Shown piece after piece: positions 35,851-49,429 of a DNA stretch of 64,000 nucleotides (position 1 is the stretch's first letter; the number at the start of each line of letters is the position of its first letter). Position numbers and translations under genes: made by a program. The DNA is from Haliclystus octoradiatus (Eukaryota > Cnidaria > Staurozoa > Stauromedusae > Haliclystidae), in assembly GCA_916610825.1 (NCBI GenBank), contig OU744451.1, positions 2,418,001 through 2,482,000 on the forward strand, read 5' to 3'. Under the pieces are notes generated by a model. The model was not told where the DNA came from. It saw nothing but the letters and a program-made list of their open reading frames with translations, and ran no database searches.

Positions 35851-36142
35851 TTTTCACGGGATCAAATGAAATATTTCGATGAAATCAATATTCCTAGGTG
35901 TGACGTGTCTTTTGAAATATTTTCCTACTCGTCATCCTGTAATTCACAGGAATTTTTACACAACTTTTGAAGACGGCTCGCTTTATAACTAGACATTTTC
36001 AAAAGAGCGCGCATTTTCAGGGGTGGCACCAGAGAGGGAAGACAGGGGGCTACAGCCCTCCCGTCGCGGATGCACATCCCCCCGTTGGGGAAGACTAAAT
36101 TTTCTATTAGGGAGTTTTTTTAAACTTATTTCGTAAAAAACA

Positions 36143-36296
36143 ATTTACAATTATCGAACGAGATTGAGCATGACACTGAGAATTATCTGGCCGAGGCGCG
36201 TGTTATCCGCCGAAGCCGTAGGCTGAGGCGGATAACACGCGCCGAGGCCGGATAATTCTCAGTGTCGTGCGAAATCGAATTTGATAATTGTTTTAT
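36143..36296. mobile_element. Foldback element / long-palindrome MITE
   Basis: Arms 36168-36211 and 36227-36270 (44 nt each) are reverse complements with four mismatches around a 15-nt spacer, and weaker complementarity continues outward. The core is GC-rich (GGCGCGTGTTATCCGCC) in AT-rich surroundings. No coding capacity. The structure fits a hairpin MITE; flanking target duplication was not resolved. Confidence 0.75.
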
Positions 36297-36927
36297 TATT
36301 AATCCATACCTTGATTAATCCCATGAAATATTCAAGAACAACTGCGTTTGGAGAAATATTGCGAATACATCGCAACAAGTTTGTTTAAATATGTCTTCAT
36401 ACTTTAGAGACTTTAACGCTATCAACTTGATTAGATGAAGACTTCTTTGCATTTCGTTGTCCTCTTTCTAATTATTCGTATTTGTTTCTATAATAAACTT
36501 GACAATTCTGGCTTCTGTATTGTAGTATATCTTTATTTTGAAAAGTCAAAAATTTTTAAAAAAGAGTTTTTCTATCGCTTCAGTTTTGAAACCTTGGAGA
36601 TGCTATTGTCTCGACATATTGTCGCGACCTAATTGTCTCGAGCTCTGCCCTGTTGTCTGAGATTATTACGTCACGTTCGAAGACACTAGGAATTGTCGGT
36701 GTTCGATTAACCAATAGGAAGCAAGAAAACGTTCGAAAAAACTTGCCATTAATAACAATAGGAATTAGCTCCATTCCAGTATTAGAGACTATTGCCAAAT
36801 TGTTTCTATGTAACGTGATAATTTGCATAGCTCCCCTGTCGGGGATGCCAGCCCTTTTGTCGGGAAAATCCTGGTGCAACACCTGGCACATTCAAATGAA
36901 AGCGCTTTCGAAAGCATTGCACGCTCG

Positions 36928-38850
36928 AATGAGTGCTGTATTATCCAGGCCTGATAGTTTTGAGGTGACAAAAATAATGAATCTTAACTAAAGTTGTGGC
37001 TCATTATTAGATATGGGTTGAGGCTTGTCCTCCCAAATTGGGTTTTTATTTCGTTTCTTTCAATTCTGTTCTTCTATTGTGTTATCTGAGCATTTATAGT
37101 TATGTGTAAAAATTGGAATTTAATTAATTCATCGTTGCAATGGAAGCGTAATGTAGGTATAGAACTGTAACCCATGGAAAATTTTTTGTCAATCTTTGTT
37201 TCAAATGCTAGCCTCTTTTAGGATTTGATTAAGTCACCTAATAGTTTCCAAATCAATCCGTAGACTCTTCGCTTGAGAATAAAAAATGTAAGTATAGTAT
37301 GACTAACATTAGAAATAGCATAATGCTTAAATTGTAAAGAAACTTCAGCATTGACAACATTTTCAAGAAACAGTGAGATTTTAGACGCGTAAAGACTCTT
37401 AGAGTTTAGAAAACCAAAGTTTTTACTTAAGGCTCTGCATGGGAGTGGGGTCTCACCCCTATTCTGATTCAATTTCATAGCCTTATGTCTCAAATTATTA
37501 TATTTTAAAATTGGTTTTCTATAGTTTTTTTTATAATGTAGTTTGATGATGTACGATTTAGTTTGTGCACACTATTATATCGTATGTGAATTGTATACAG
37601 TAATAGGTATTATTTTGTCAAAGCAGATCTTAACGAATAGGATTAAGGCTTGCAGACCAAGGACAGGTGTAGAATGGAAAACACTACTCAATAGAAAGAT
37701 AGAAAGAGTTAATAGAAAATTGAACAATATGTTACCCTGGAAAACATCATGGGGGTTTTTAAATGAAAACAAAAATTATATAGTTATTATTTAGTGTTTC
37801 ATATGCAAGCCCTATTTTTGAGATTTCTGTAGCCACCTAATAGTCTACATATCATTATGATGATTTGCTGCAGACATATGAAGGATGTAAGTATTTTATG
37901 ATTATTATCAATCAATCATTACAAAGCAATCATTGAATGAGGCTGCGTGTAAAATTGAGAATTATTCAGACCGAGACCGAAGTTATCTGCAAAATATGAA
38001 GACTGAGGCCCATAAAACAAGATGTTATTATGCAAAGCCCAATTGTTATTATTTCAAAATTTCTAAGGCAGATTATATTTATATGTCTACGATTACAATT
38101 ATAAACAAAACCCTTCACTTGCTCATTCACGATTGCAAATGTTAGAACTTGAAAGCAATGATAACATGAGTATGCCTAATTACGGAATCATTCTGTTAGG
38201 CCGATAGTGATTTTTTGCACTAAAAGGCGGTTATGAGAAAATGGGCTTTTCCCTAGAGAGTTGTGCCTACTGGACTGCATGTTTGAAATCAACTATTGAC
38301 TGTAAAATACTTTCTGAGGTTCAAAGAGCTTCCTGACGGATGGGAAAAGATCTCTGCTGTTTATTTCTTTCTTTGCATTTGTTTAATTCAACGTTAATTT
38401 TATTCTTGACAATCCTGCTTAAAGCCTACTTGAAAAGATCAAAATTCTATGGGGTGGTGGGGCTGATAAGATTAGGGATCATTAACATCGCCAATAAGCA
38501 TTTAAGAGAGCTTGTGATCTGCATCAATAAATACATAAATACATCGTGATCAATTCAATCAAATTACCAGGGCAATCCAGTCTGTGAACAGTTATTTTAC
38601 TATATACTTCTCAGGTTATAACTTTGTGGGCATATATTGATGTGTGAAATTCTTAAATTGAAGTTACTTTACTGATTTTTCCGTACGCAAACACAAACTT
38701 AATTGAAAAAAGTGACATTTAAACGAAGGTTTTCATCAAATAAAGTTGTTTAATCGTGTTGATAAGAGAGATATACTTCGGAATTGGACTATGGATTTTG
38801 AGAGTATCATATGGAAGGACCCGTAAGGGTCCTTCCATACAATTATATCC
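36928..38850. repeat. 1.9-kb tandem unit, copy B
   Basis: Runs from GAATGAGTGCTGTATTATCC to the hairpin before the next unit, and is followed head-to-tail by copy C with a period of about 1.92 kb. The right third (AATTACGGAATCATTCTGTT, GGCGGTTATGAGAAAATGGG) is absent from copies A and D. No transposase or RT seen. Confidence 0.8.
38810..38839. other. Perfect 13-bp hairpin at tandem-unit junction
   Basis: TATGGAAGGACCC (38810-38822), loop GTAA, GGGTCCTTCCATA (38827-38839). The equivalent site in the next unit (about 40730-40757) keeps the left arm and loop but has a damaged right arm. Confidence 0.9.
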
Positions 38851-40775
38851 CTGCTACTGGAATGCGTGCTTTATAATCCAGGCATTATAGTTTGTGGTGA
38901 CAAGAATAATGAATCCTAACTAAATTTGTGGCTCATTTTTAGATATTAGTTGAGGCGTGTCCTTCAAAAATGGATTTTTATTTCATTTCTTTCAATTCTG
39001 TTCTTCTATTTTGTTATCTGAGCATATATAATAGTGTGTAAAAATTGGATATAATTAATTCATGGTTGCTATGGAAGCGAAAAGTAGATATAGGACTGTT
39101 ACCAAGAGAAACTTCTTTGTCAATCTTTGTTTCAAATGCAAACCTCTTTTAGGACTTGCTTTAATCACCTAATAGTTTCCAAATCAATCTGTAGACTCTT
39201 CGTTGGTGGATAAAAAATGTAAGTATAGTATGACTAACATTAGAAATAGCATAATGCTTAAATTGTAAAGAAACTTCAGCATTGACAACATTTTCAAGAA
39301 ACAGTGAGATTTTAGACGCATAAAGACTCTTAAAGTTTAGAAAACCAAAGTTTCTACTTAAGGCTCTGCATGGAAGTGGGGTCTCACCCCTATTCTGATT
39401 CAATTTCATAGCCTTATGTCTTAAATTATTATATTTTAAAATTGGTTTTCTATAGTTTTTTTATAATGTAGTTTGATGATGTACGATTTAGTTTGTGCAC
39501 ATTATTATATCGTATGTGAATTTTATACAGTAATAGGTATTATTTTGTCAAAGCAGATATTAACGAATAGGAGTAAGGCTTGCAGACCAAGGACAGGTGT
39601 AAAATGGAAAACACTACTCAATAGAAAGAGTAAATAGAAAATTGAACAATATGTTACCCTGGAAAACATCATGGGTGTTTTTAAATGAAAACAAAAAATT
39701 TTTTAGTTATTATTTAGTGTTTCATATGCAAGCCCTATTTTTGCGATTTCTGTAGCCACCTAATAGTCTACATATCATTATGATGATTTGCTGCAGACAT
39801 ATGAAGGATGTAAGTATTTATGATTATTATCAATCAATCATTACAAAGCAATCATTGAATGAGGCTGTGTGTAATATTGAGAATTATTCAGACCGAGACC
39901 GAAGTTATCTGCAAAATATGAAGGCTGAGGCACATCAAACAAGATGCGATTATGCAAAGCCCAATTGTTATTATTTCAAAATTTCTAAGGCAGATTATAT
40001 TTATATGTCTAAGACTACAATTATAACCAAAACCCTTCACTTGCTCATTCACAATTACAAGTGTTAGAACTTGAAAGCAATGATAACATGAGTATGCCTA
40101 ATTACGGAATTATTCTGTTAGGCCGATAGCGATTTTTTGTACCAAAAGGCGGTTATGAGAAAATGGGCTTTTCATTAGAGAGTTGTTCCTACTGGACTGC
40201 ATGTTTGACACCAACTATTGACTGTAAAATACTTTCTGATGTTCAAAGAGTTTCCTGACGGGGGGAAAAGATCTCTGCTGTTTATTTCTTTCTTTGCATT
40301 TGTTTAATTCAACGTTAATTTTATTCTTGACAATCCTGCTTAAAGCCTCCTTGAAAAGATCAAAATTCTATGGGGTGGTTGGGCTGATAAGATTAGGGAG
40401 AATTAACATAGCCAGCTAGCATTTAAGAGAGCTTGAGCTCTGCATCAATAAATACATAAATACATCGTGATCAATTCAATAAAGTTACCAGGTCAATCCA
40501 GTATGTGAACAGTTATTTTACTAAATACTTCTCAGGTTATAACTTTGTGGGCATATATTGGTGTGTGAAATTCTTATAATGAAGTTACTTTACTGATTTT
40601 TCCGTACGCAAACACAAACTTAATTGAAAAAAGTGACATTTAAACGAAGATTTTCATCAAATAAAGTTGTTTAATCGTGTTGACAAGAGAGATATGCTTC
40701 GGAACTGGACTATGGATTATGAGAGTATCATATGGAAGGACCCGCAAGGGTCCTTATACACAATTATATCCCTGC
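38851..40775. repeat. 1.9-kb tandem unit, copy C
   Basis: Head-to-tail with copy B and very similar to it; closest to copy A over 39060-39790. Contains the same 82-95-codon frames as A and B, which I regard as repeat conservation rather than genes. Confidence 0.8.
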
Positions 40776-41700
40776 TAGTGGAATGCGTGCTGTATAATCC
40801 AGGCATTATAGTTTGTGGTGACAAGAATAATGAATCTTAACTAAAATTGTGGCTCATTATTAGATATAAGTTGAGGCTTGTCCTTCAAAAATGGGTTTTC
40901 ATTTCATTTCTTTCAATTCTGTTCTTCTATTTTGTTATCTGAGCATATATATAATAGTGTGTAAAAATGGGATATAATTAATTCATCGTTGCAATGGAAG
41001 CGTAATGTAGGTATAGGACTGTAACCCATAGAAATTTTTTGTCAATCTTTGTTTCAATCCATCTTCTTTCACATAATAGTCTCAAAATCAATTTGTAGAC
41101 TCTTCGCTGGCGGATGAAGAATGTAAGTATAGTATGACTAGTATTAGAAATAGCACGTTCTCGATCTACTTTTTTTTACAAAGCAGTTATTGAATGAGGC
41201 TGCGTGTAATATTGAGAATTATTCAGACCGAGACCGAAGACCGACTTCGAGCTAGGTGTGAATTATTGTCAATATTATGCAAAGGCCAATTATTATTATT
41301 TCAAACTACTTTCATATGAATCCAATACAATTACAACCAAAATACTTCACTTGCTGAATTACGATTACAATTAATAGAACTTGAAAACTATGATGTCATG
41401 AGTACTTTCATCAGTAAAATCACATTTCAAGATGTAAAACCATAGTCTTAAATAGTTGTACGATTAATTTAGCTTAGTTACATTTTATAATTATAATTTC
41501 AAGTTTCATTATTTAGGAATAATAAATAAGCAAGTTAATAAAGTCTATTATTTTTTTGACAATATTTTCTCCGTTGCTTGTTATCTTACTATATGCGTTC
41601 GAATTTTGAAAGATTAATAAATAATTATTCGAAAACTTTGGTAGTTATTCTTACGTCAACTCAACCATGCTGTGCTTTGGTACTAGGGAATGAGATTTTC
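40776..41700. repeat. 1.9-kb tandem unit, copy D, internally deleted
   Basis: Starts like copy C (ATCCAGGCATTATAGTTTGTGG), loses much of the middle, retains ATTCAGACCGAGACCGAAG, and ends like copy A (CTTTGGTACTAGGGAATGAG). Confidence 0.7.
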
Positions 41701-44700
41701 AAAAATAATTTTTAGCAGGAAATCTGGGAGTTTAATGTCATTGAAAAAAGCAGTAAAATTAAAGTTGACCCAACGACATTACAATGTATCAAAATTAAGC
41801 ATCTTTAGTAGCTCTATGACTTGTTTTTCATAATTATTTTCATGTTTTTGTATCTAGCTCACGATCGATATTCTCCCGCTTTGTTCACCGATGACTGTCA
41901 TGTTTTATATCATTGGAAAGTTCTTTTTTTTTGACCCAATGAATGTATTTGTTTCCATCTTACGGTATTGCTGTTTCCCCTTTGGCAAGTATATTTGTCT
42001 CCCTGTTTCAATGCCTTGTTATATGTGATTGGCTGAACAATAGAATTGACAATAGACCATAATGGCTGCTTTCATCGTGTCAATGTCAGCTGAACTCTTC
42101 CCAGAAGGTCTTTTTATGGTCTATAAATTTTTTAGCTATGATATTCTACAGTTGTGAATCTCAAACTGTCATTCTTGTGATATCTACATAAGCATGACAC
42201 AAAATTTGGAAGAAGATCACATGTTTATGTTAATGTTAACAAAATGGCCTTTCTTGATGGAGAAAAGAAGAAAATACCCAGAAGTGAGGTAGTCAGCCAA
42301 AGTTTGTTCTTCATAATTTGTTAAACCATATCACATTTGTTTTGGTATTTTCTCCTGCATTGGCTTAGAGAATGAGGATTCTATCTGAAGACGTTATCAT
42401 TCGATTCTCTCTTCAGATAAAGGAATGTCCAGTACGGAATACTGAAAATTCCCCATCTCTTGTTGTCTTCAATGACCGAATTAAATCAAATGAACCAGTC
42501 TTTCTAACTACAGAGAAAGTAGAAAAGCATTCTGAAAAATGTCCCGATACTGTCCCAGGAAAAGTTTTGAGATGAAACACTGCCTTACAGAATCAATTTA
42601 TGTGTACAAACTTTGAAGCATAATTTTTCAGCTAATTGGTTTTAAAGTATAAAGTCTTATAACTCCATCATTTAACATTTTACATGTGTCAAAGTTCGTT
42701 CATTGCATCCTTAGGGTATTACCACCAATGATGGAAACCACAATTTTTATTGATACTTTGTAGCCTAAGATACTTCTATTGTATCATTGCAACTGCTGAA
42801 ATTGAATGAAATGTAAAATAATTCACTATTTAACCCAAATTTAACCTATCCTTACGACATAAAGTACGTTTGTATGTTTTATGTTTTATGTTGTCCTAAT
42901 TTGACTTTCATGCTAATTCCAGGTCTTCTGATATTTTTAATATGATAAACCAAAGACAAAAAATTGAAAAGATTGTCATGACGTCATATTTGATGATTTT
43001 TCTATCTTTGGAACAAAAATTTGATTTTAGTTTTGGATAAAATAAACTGTTGGTTCAAAAACTATGAATTAGTCAAAACGTACAACAACAAAAAAAATAA
43101 GTTTTGGCACCTTCACAGTGTTAGATTCGATATTCAATTTTTTATAATATAAAAATTGTGTATTATTCTTATCAGTTTATATATTTAATATTATGTGAGA
43201 TATTTCATTAAATGCTGTATAACTACAGTCTAACTATTTCAAATCAGAAAACTGCTATAGGTGATGATTTCATAGAAGACCGTTCTATTAAATAAAAAAC
43301 GTCAAGTGGCAATAGCGAATTCTCATTTTTAACAACATTCGTTAGCCTTTTTGAAGTTATAAGTTAGCCTTTTTATTATAAAATTTCATATTGAATTTCT
43401 AACAAAGTAATGAAAACATAATTAAAAAGTAAGTTGAAAAAGACGGCAAATGAAGATCGAGTGCGAATATCTTTTGGTTTAGCGTCTGTTGCAGCGCTGA
43501 AACGTGTGAAATGCAATTGCTGAATGAGACGGCTGAAATAATGGTGAGCACGTATTGCAATTCCAGTTTACTGTAATTAAATGCCTCAAGTCAGAAGTGA
43601 CTTTGACTCACCTGCAGATCTGAACATATTTTGGGGGTAACCCAAATCTAACATTATTTCCATGTTCGATTCATGTCGAAATAGCATAATTGTCTGTTTC
43701 AGGATGATTGATAATGTTAGTTTGCTAGAAATAGTATATTCCGCTTCAAAATAACTTCATAATATTTTTTCCTGATTTCTGCGATTTTGATGCCCCCACA
43801 AATTTGCGAAGGCCTAATTAGAGGAGCTCTAATTTGTAAATGCGTAAGTAATATTGCAGTATCTAGACTGAGATTTGAGGATTGCTTACTTCTAAAACAG
43901 CCTTTGAGAGTATTGATTGGCTTTGTTATTATCAAGTTTACATTAAATCTATAAGGGGATATACTGAACTATTAGGATGAAAATAAAGATGTTTGAAACA
44001 CGGTCTATCGTTCGATGAGATGAGGGATGATACCAGCTTTTAGTTATGAGTCTGGAGATATTTATATTTAATTGTGAAAGTTATTAACGGTTCAACATTT
44101 TCGCTTAAAAATTAATTAGCAAATGCCGACTCGGTCGCTTTTTTTTATGATTTGATTGATTGTTTTGAATTCGTGATTGCAATTGAGTTTTTTCAAAGCA
44201 TAACTTCTGTTTGAATAGTAAATCATAATTCATAACGGTTTACATTGAATGTTATATGTCATATTATTGCAATTTTTTATTGTGTCTTGCTGGCACTACT
44301 ACCTAAAGTTAGGATGTAAATGTCTTTACTAAATAAACAGATATCTTCAAAAATTTAACATATAAGTGCAACCAGTTTTAGATAAAATGATGTGCACTTC
44401 TAGAATATACACTTTCATTGAGGTCTACGTTCGTGTTTTTGCGAAAAAAAAGCTGCTGTTTGTTCAAGCATTATGAAATAACGTCAACAGTTTCAAGCTT
44501 AGATAATGTGGATGCTTCTCTTTCGAACGTGGAATTCACTGTGATATGAGACGGACTGTACAAATCTCATTTTAGCCACCGAATTGAGCTCCCAACAGTG
44601 AACGTATAAAACAAATATAACTATAATAAGAACGTGCTCATCAAATGGCTATTAACGAATAACCGCTCTGGATTCAATCTTCATATCCAAGGCAAGAAGA

Positions 44701-46292
44701 CAGATAAATAGAACGTTTGAGCAACCAATCAGAATGAATTATAGTATACATGTGAAAGTATATATTGTCTATTATTCCTTTAAAAATACATACTTCTGCT
44801 GGTACTTGTTTTATAGGCTTATATCTCAGAAGTTGTATTTTTCAAGTCTATAACCAGATGTGCTAGTACATTTGACTCGGTCTGGGCTTAATCCCCATAT
44901 TTTTTATTATACACCTTTTGGAGGCCTGCTTTACAATTTTCAGGCATATATCATAGTAAGGAAGGCGTATAATCCCGGCATTCTAGAACACGTTAGTCTA
45001 ATCTCAGGTAATATAGTCACAAATGTGATGTACTTCCTTAGTATAAAGTTGATTTGTTGTCTGATAATTTGCAAGTGGTTGTTACTAGCAAAAAAGTAGA
45101 GCTGTGTTGTCATTCAATGTGCTTCAACTTAGTTGATACTTAGAACATGTTTAAAATGGAGATCAATATTGAAAAATATTTACCTTTAATTGGGCAATTT
45201 TTGTTTACAGATCTGTGAAATGTATTTTACAACCAACAAATGTTTATCACTCCATCATGTTCTTATGGTTCTATCCTGCATTCAATACGGTACGTTAATA
45301 TTATATGGAATTCATTTGTCATAACTGTTAGCCTCCTTTATGATGATTGACCGGAAACACATGGGACATTATTTATGTGTTATACCAATCAAAAGCAAAA
45401 CATAAAACGATGATAAATGGTAAATCCGAGCTATTTCACAAGATAGGAAATCTCAGTTGCAGCTGCATTGTTTTACCCTAATCTAGAATAATTGAAGTAA
45501 ACATAACTCTATATAATCACAATATATGGTGGGTAAAATTAAGGAAGAAGCAGTTTCTGCAATTTGGAAATTCACTATGCAAAAGATACAATGAAAAAAT
45601 GTTCAAATTCCCATTTGCATACGAGAAAAATATTTTAGCGTGACATGAAGATGTCAGCCGACGCAACGATGATATCGCTGTTATGATATTTGTCCATTGT
45701 CTAGACTTTTTCTATTTCAATTTTGAGGGATAAGCTTGTAAATATCTTCACTGTGTGAAACGTTATTGCAGTAACTAAACATCCTTCATACATGTAAAAC
45801 TGCACTATTTGTGTTATTGACTTAGACGTTGATATGTGTTTTCTTTATTGATTTTCTTGGAATATCTTTAATAGAAAACTTGCAGTAGATTTGTTATCTT
45901 CAAAGCTAGAATATTTTATTTGATTCTTTCTTTTTTTTTCTTTTACGCAATATTCGTTTTGAATGTCAGCTATCGATGGTTGTTGTCTTGAAAGTGCAGG
46001 TTGCTTAAAAAATGGACACTTAAAAAATTTCTTGCTCAAACCAAGAAATTGTGGCTCAATACAAATGAAACAGACTTCAGACAAACAGAAGTTAAATATT
46101 ATTGTAATAGATAAACTTTTACTGTGTATAGATCGAGGATCATTGAAAACTTCTACGAAATAAGTAACGTAAAAACTTGGGACATCTACTCATGATTATG
46201 TATTCAACTACTTTACTTAATTTGAAGTAATTTAATTGAAACAAAAAAGAAATGACAATTTATCCTTGTAAGATATTCTCTTCAACTTATAG
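41701..46292. other. Putative intron 1, right part; no secure exon
   Basis: Mostly AT-rich unique sequence. Two stretches look coding-like: 42373-42575 (CPVRNTENSPSLVVFN, KHSEKCPDTVPGKVLR, preceded by TTCTCTCTTCAG), and 45966-46127 (IDGCCLESAGCLKNGHLKNF, preceded by a long pyrimidine tract and TGTCAG, phase 1). Neither has a convincing donor or known domain. Confidence 0.35.
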
Positions 46293-46859
46293 TGCTTCTC
46301 GATACAATTGTCATTCCCCTCCAAGATGATATGGATGATTCAGAACATGAATACAAAAGCAATTCCATAGAGAGAATCGGTTTCATAACTGGCAATCATC
46401 TAGATTTCAATTATGAAGCTGGTCGCCATTATTTACAAGTCGTTGTTTTGAGATTTCGAGAAATCGAGACTTTATTTGGACTTGACATCAAAAATATCAA
46501 GCTGAAGGTGGCATCAGAAACGCAGGAAGTTGATCCGCTTCAGATAAATATCACATTTTCTATAATGGAATTAACATCAACAACAGGTATCACTCCCTCT
46601 CAAGAGTGGTATCAAGATGCTATACAATGGGACGTTCCACCATTTTACGTCAACCAATTTTATGAATCTCCTGACATCAAAGATCTCGTGATTTCGAACT
46701 TTCAATCTGAATTGTGGAAAACCAAAAATGTGTTCGATTTGGTATTATCTCCGGTCTCCTTTTCAAGTGAAACAACTCATGTTACTAGAAAAACATACAG
46801 CTACAGAATTTCCTCATCTGATAGTGCTAAAGTACCATCACTGGTTGTAACTTATCAAG
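46293..46859 (+). CDS. Putative secreted protein, exon with DNRLRE-like domain
   Basis: A 567-nt exon, open throughout, between TTCAACTTATAG and CAAG|GTAATA, phase 1 at both ends. The sequence (IPLQDDMDDSEHEYKSNSIE, GRHYLQVVVLRFREIE, QEWYQDAIQWDVPPFYVNQF, SPDIKDLVISNFQSELWK, KTYSYRISSSDSAKVPSLVV, TYQ) follows the layout of DNRLRE-type beta-sandwich domains found in cell-surface and matrix proteins: a paired-acidic start, VVLRF core strand, W...W segment, PDIxxLV helix, W, and a PSLVVTYQ closing strand. This assignment is by recall of the pattern. The exon is the strongest host coding candidate in the window by length and absence of stops. Confidence 0.6.
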
Positions 46860-46941
46860 GTAATATTTTAAATTTTTCTGTGTCTCATATGTGTCTCTAC
46901 TTTCTTCTTCTCTTAGTAATCTGTTCTTTGTTTGAGGGTTT

Positions 46942-47102
46942 CTGCACAGCAACCGTGTTCGGGTTCCTTGATAACACCACGTGAAAAATTGGGAGACTCG
47001 GAAAAACAATAGCCTGTACGGCGAGTGTTTTTCAGCGTTTGAGGGTCTCCCAGTATCCCAAATGTTGGTATCTGAGAACCCAAACACAATGCTGCCGAGC
47101 AG
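46942..47102. mobile_element. Small foldback / TIR element in intron
   Basis: CTGCACAGCAACCGTGTTCG at the left and CACAATGCTGCCGAGCAG at the right are imperfect reverse complements, and similarity continues inward (GGGTTCC / GAACCC, GGGAGAC / GTCTCCC) to near the centre. Size about 160 bp, no coding capacity. Superfamily unknown; it begins about 80 bp inside the intron after the DNRLRE-like exon. Confidence 0.55.
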
Positions 47103-49429
47103 TAACTTTTTTGTGAAATAGAACCTAATTCTACTATTTTAAACGAACATATCATAAAACATTTTACTGATAATATCATTTGTCTCCAATAATTCTTCAC
47201 CTATTTGTCATATTTTGCCTTTCTCCGAATCACATATCCAGAGTTATACTTTCGAACCATTATTGATTCTTTTGAACGCTATGATTTTGATCTGTCTTGT
47301 TTCTCATTTATGCTGTTTTACGAGTTTTTGACGGTTTTGTAGGGCTTTTTATTGTCTCAGAATAGCCTCTATTACCAAATAAAATGACCCAAAAGAGAAG
47401 AATGCCTTTAATTGTAATATTTTAAAATAATCAGACTTCATCAACTATGCTAACACTGTGCGAATATTGACTAAGAAATTTCTTATCTCTCGTGATTTCT
47501 AAGTTGTTTTGGCCTACATGATCCAAAGACGTGTGTTAGCCAATAAAATCACTAGAACAGAAAATGAAACTATCGAGGTTTACAAATTCTTTAAAACTTG
47601 AAAGGCAAACTTAATTGTTCTCTCGGCGGCATTTGGATATAGGTTCAGACATTTTGTTAATTAAGGTCTCCTTTGATTGAATGACAGTGTATTTTTCTAC
47701 CTAGCAGAGAAAAAATTCATTTATTTATTGCTCTATGCTGCAGCCTTGCGTAAAATTGAATATTCGATCGGATTTATATATGCGTATCTATATACAAATA
47801 GAAATCCGTGCATGCATGTTTGTATGTATGTATGTGTACTTCGTACGCATTTTTTAATGCTGCATTAATACTTCATACCATAAATGTATTGCATGAAGAG
47901 ATATTAACGATTATCTACAGAAAGTAAGAAAATTACTACGCCAGTATCGTTCTTTTTGTCAGTAGGTGTTCCTTTTTGTGTTTTCATGGTATCTGATGAA
48001 CGGCACCGTTGCTATTGTTTAAATGTTTAAATGTATTTATATAAAGGCCCTTGGAAATAATAAAATGTTAATTAAATTGTTTAGAAATTGTTCAGCTACA
48101 GTGGACTTTTGTCCAGGAGTTTATTCTGCTGAATCCAAGTTTTTTAATTCTGCTGGACTTTGCGAGGAGTTTGCGATTGACACAACCGTCTATTTACTTC
48201 TCAGTGTAAAATTTCAATGATCTATGTCGACTATTTATGTCTAAAAGTGGAGCGAAAGTTCACACATTTACTAACACATAAAATGTGACAAGTTTAAGCT
48301 TTTATGACGGTAATATAGCACAAGTATCGAGCTGCGCAAAATTTACTCAAGATTTTGTTGAGAAGAAGAGATATCAATAATCAATTTCATCAATGCAAAC
48401 TAACCAGTTCATTTGTCCTGCTTATTCATGTATCACGTGTTCAAATGTATCCAGCAATTGCATGAGCCTATTATATTAGCACGACAGGAGCAAGAAGAGG
48501 TAAAACTCCGAACTCACTTATTCAAGAATGCAAGTTGTAAACAGGCACAAATGAGGATTTAGAATTGATACGTATCGCTCGAACAAATTGTAAAAATGTA
48601 AATTAAAGCCCCGAGTGAAATACACACATTGATAAAACAGCACTATAAATGTTGATCATGATGATATTATCATCATTCAAGTTCCAAATGAAATAGTTTT
48701 CAGATTACATTGAAGTTACAAATGTTGTAAGCGGTGCCACCCAGTGGTCAATAGATGACCAACTAAAAGTGATCTGATTGAATTAGTGAAAGATAATAGA
48801 GGGCAATAGAATCTAATTTAATATCCTCTTCAAATTCAAATTACTTAGAAGTAGCATTTGCCATAAAAAAAGAACAAGTCATCAAATAACTCCATCAGTT
48901 TTATGATAATGAGAAACAAGATACTGAATTTCAATGACTTATTAGAAGAACTGAAGCCAACAAAATATGTTTTGAAGAATAAAAGAGGTGTATATTGAAA
49001 TAAAAAATCAACAATTAGGAGAAAAAATATTAAAGACTATATAATTCAACAAATTTTAAATAGAATTGAAAATTGATTTGAATTGAATACAATAATAACT
49101 ACAATATTTCGAGCGAACAAAAATAGCTTTCAACTTGATAAACATAAAAACATTTCAATAGTTAATGCAGTTTGGATATGTGTCTAACAAACCGTGTGTT
49201 ACAAAAATAATTGAAATAAGTTGAATATAATAATCGATGATAGCAATCCTCATTTAATAAAATATAGCTTAGCATTTTCCAAATAAGATCCTATTAATAA
49301 TTACGAGCGGCATAATCTCCAACAACATATATATATTACAACTATATTGCAGCCATACTCCCTCGAAGAATAATATAAACCCGATACGAATAAAATATAA
49401 ATTGTCATCTGTTCAAGATAATTCAGATG
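47103..49429. other. Intronic sequence, one speculative small exon
   Basis: AT-rich with a short TGTATGTATG run at 47819-47834. A 1-1 phase candidate exon lies at about 48100-48201 (acceptor TTGTTCAG, then TVDFCPGVYSAESKFFNSAG and LCEEFAIDTT, donor CTCA|GTGTAA), with no known domain. Confidence 0.3.

Noticed and set aside
36580..36991. Overlapping 103- and 112-codon frames on both strands
   Set aside because: No recognisable domain, overlapping on opposite strands, and the right end runs into a repeat unit. Not called as a gene.
42372..42575. 67-codon plus-strand frame preceded by a splice-acceptor-like TTCTCTCTTCAG
   Set aside because: No matching phase-1 reading or donor and no domain; noted as coding-like only.
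47809..47836. Short TGTATG repeat as a regulatory element
   Set aside because: Only a few units, common in AT-rich DNA, with no supporting context.
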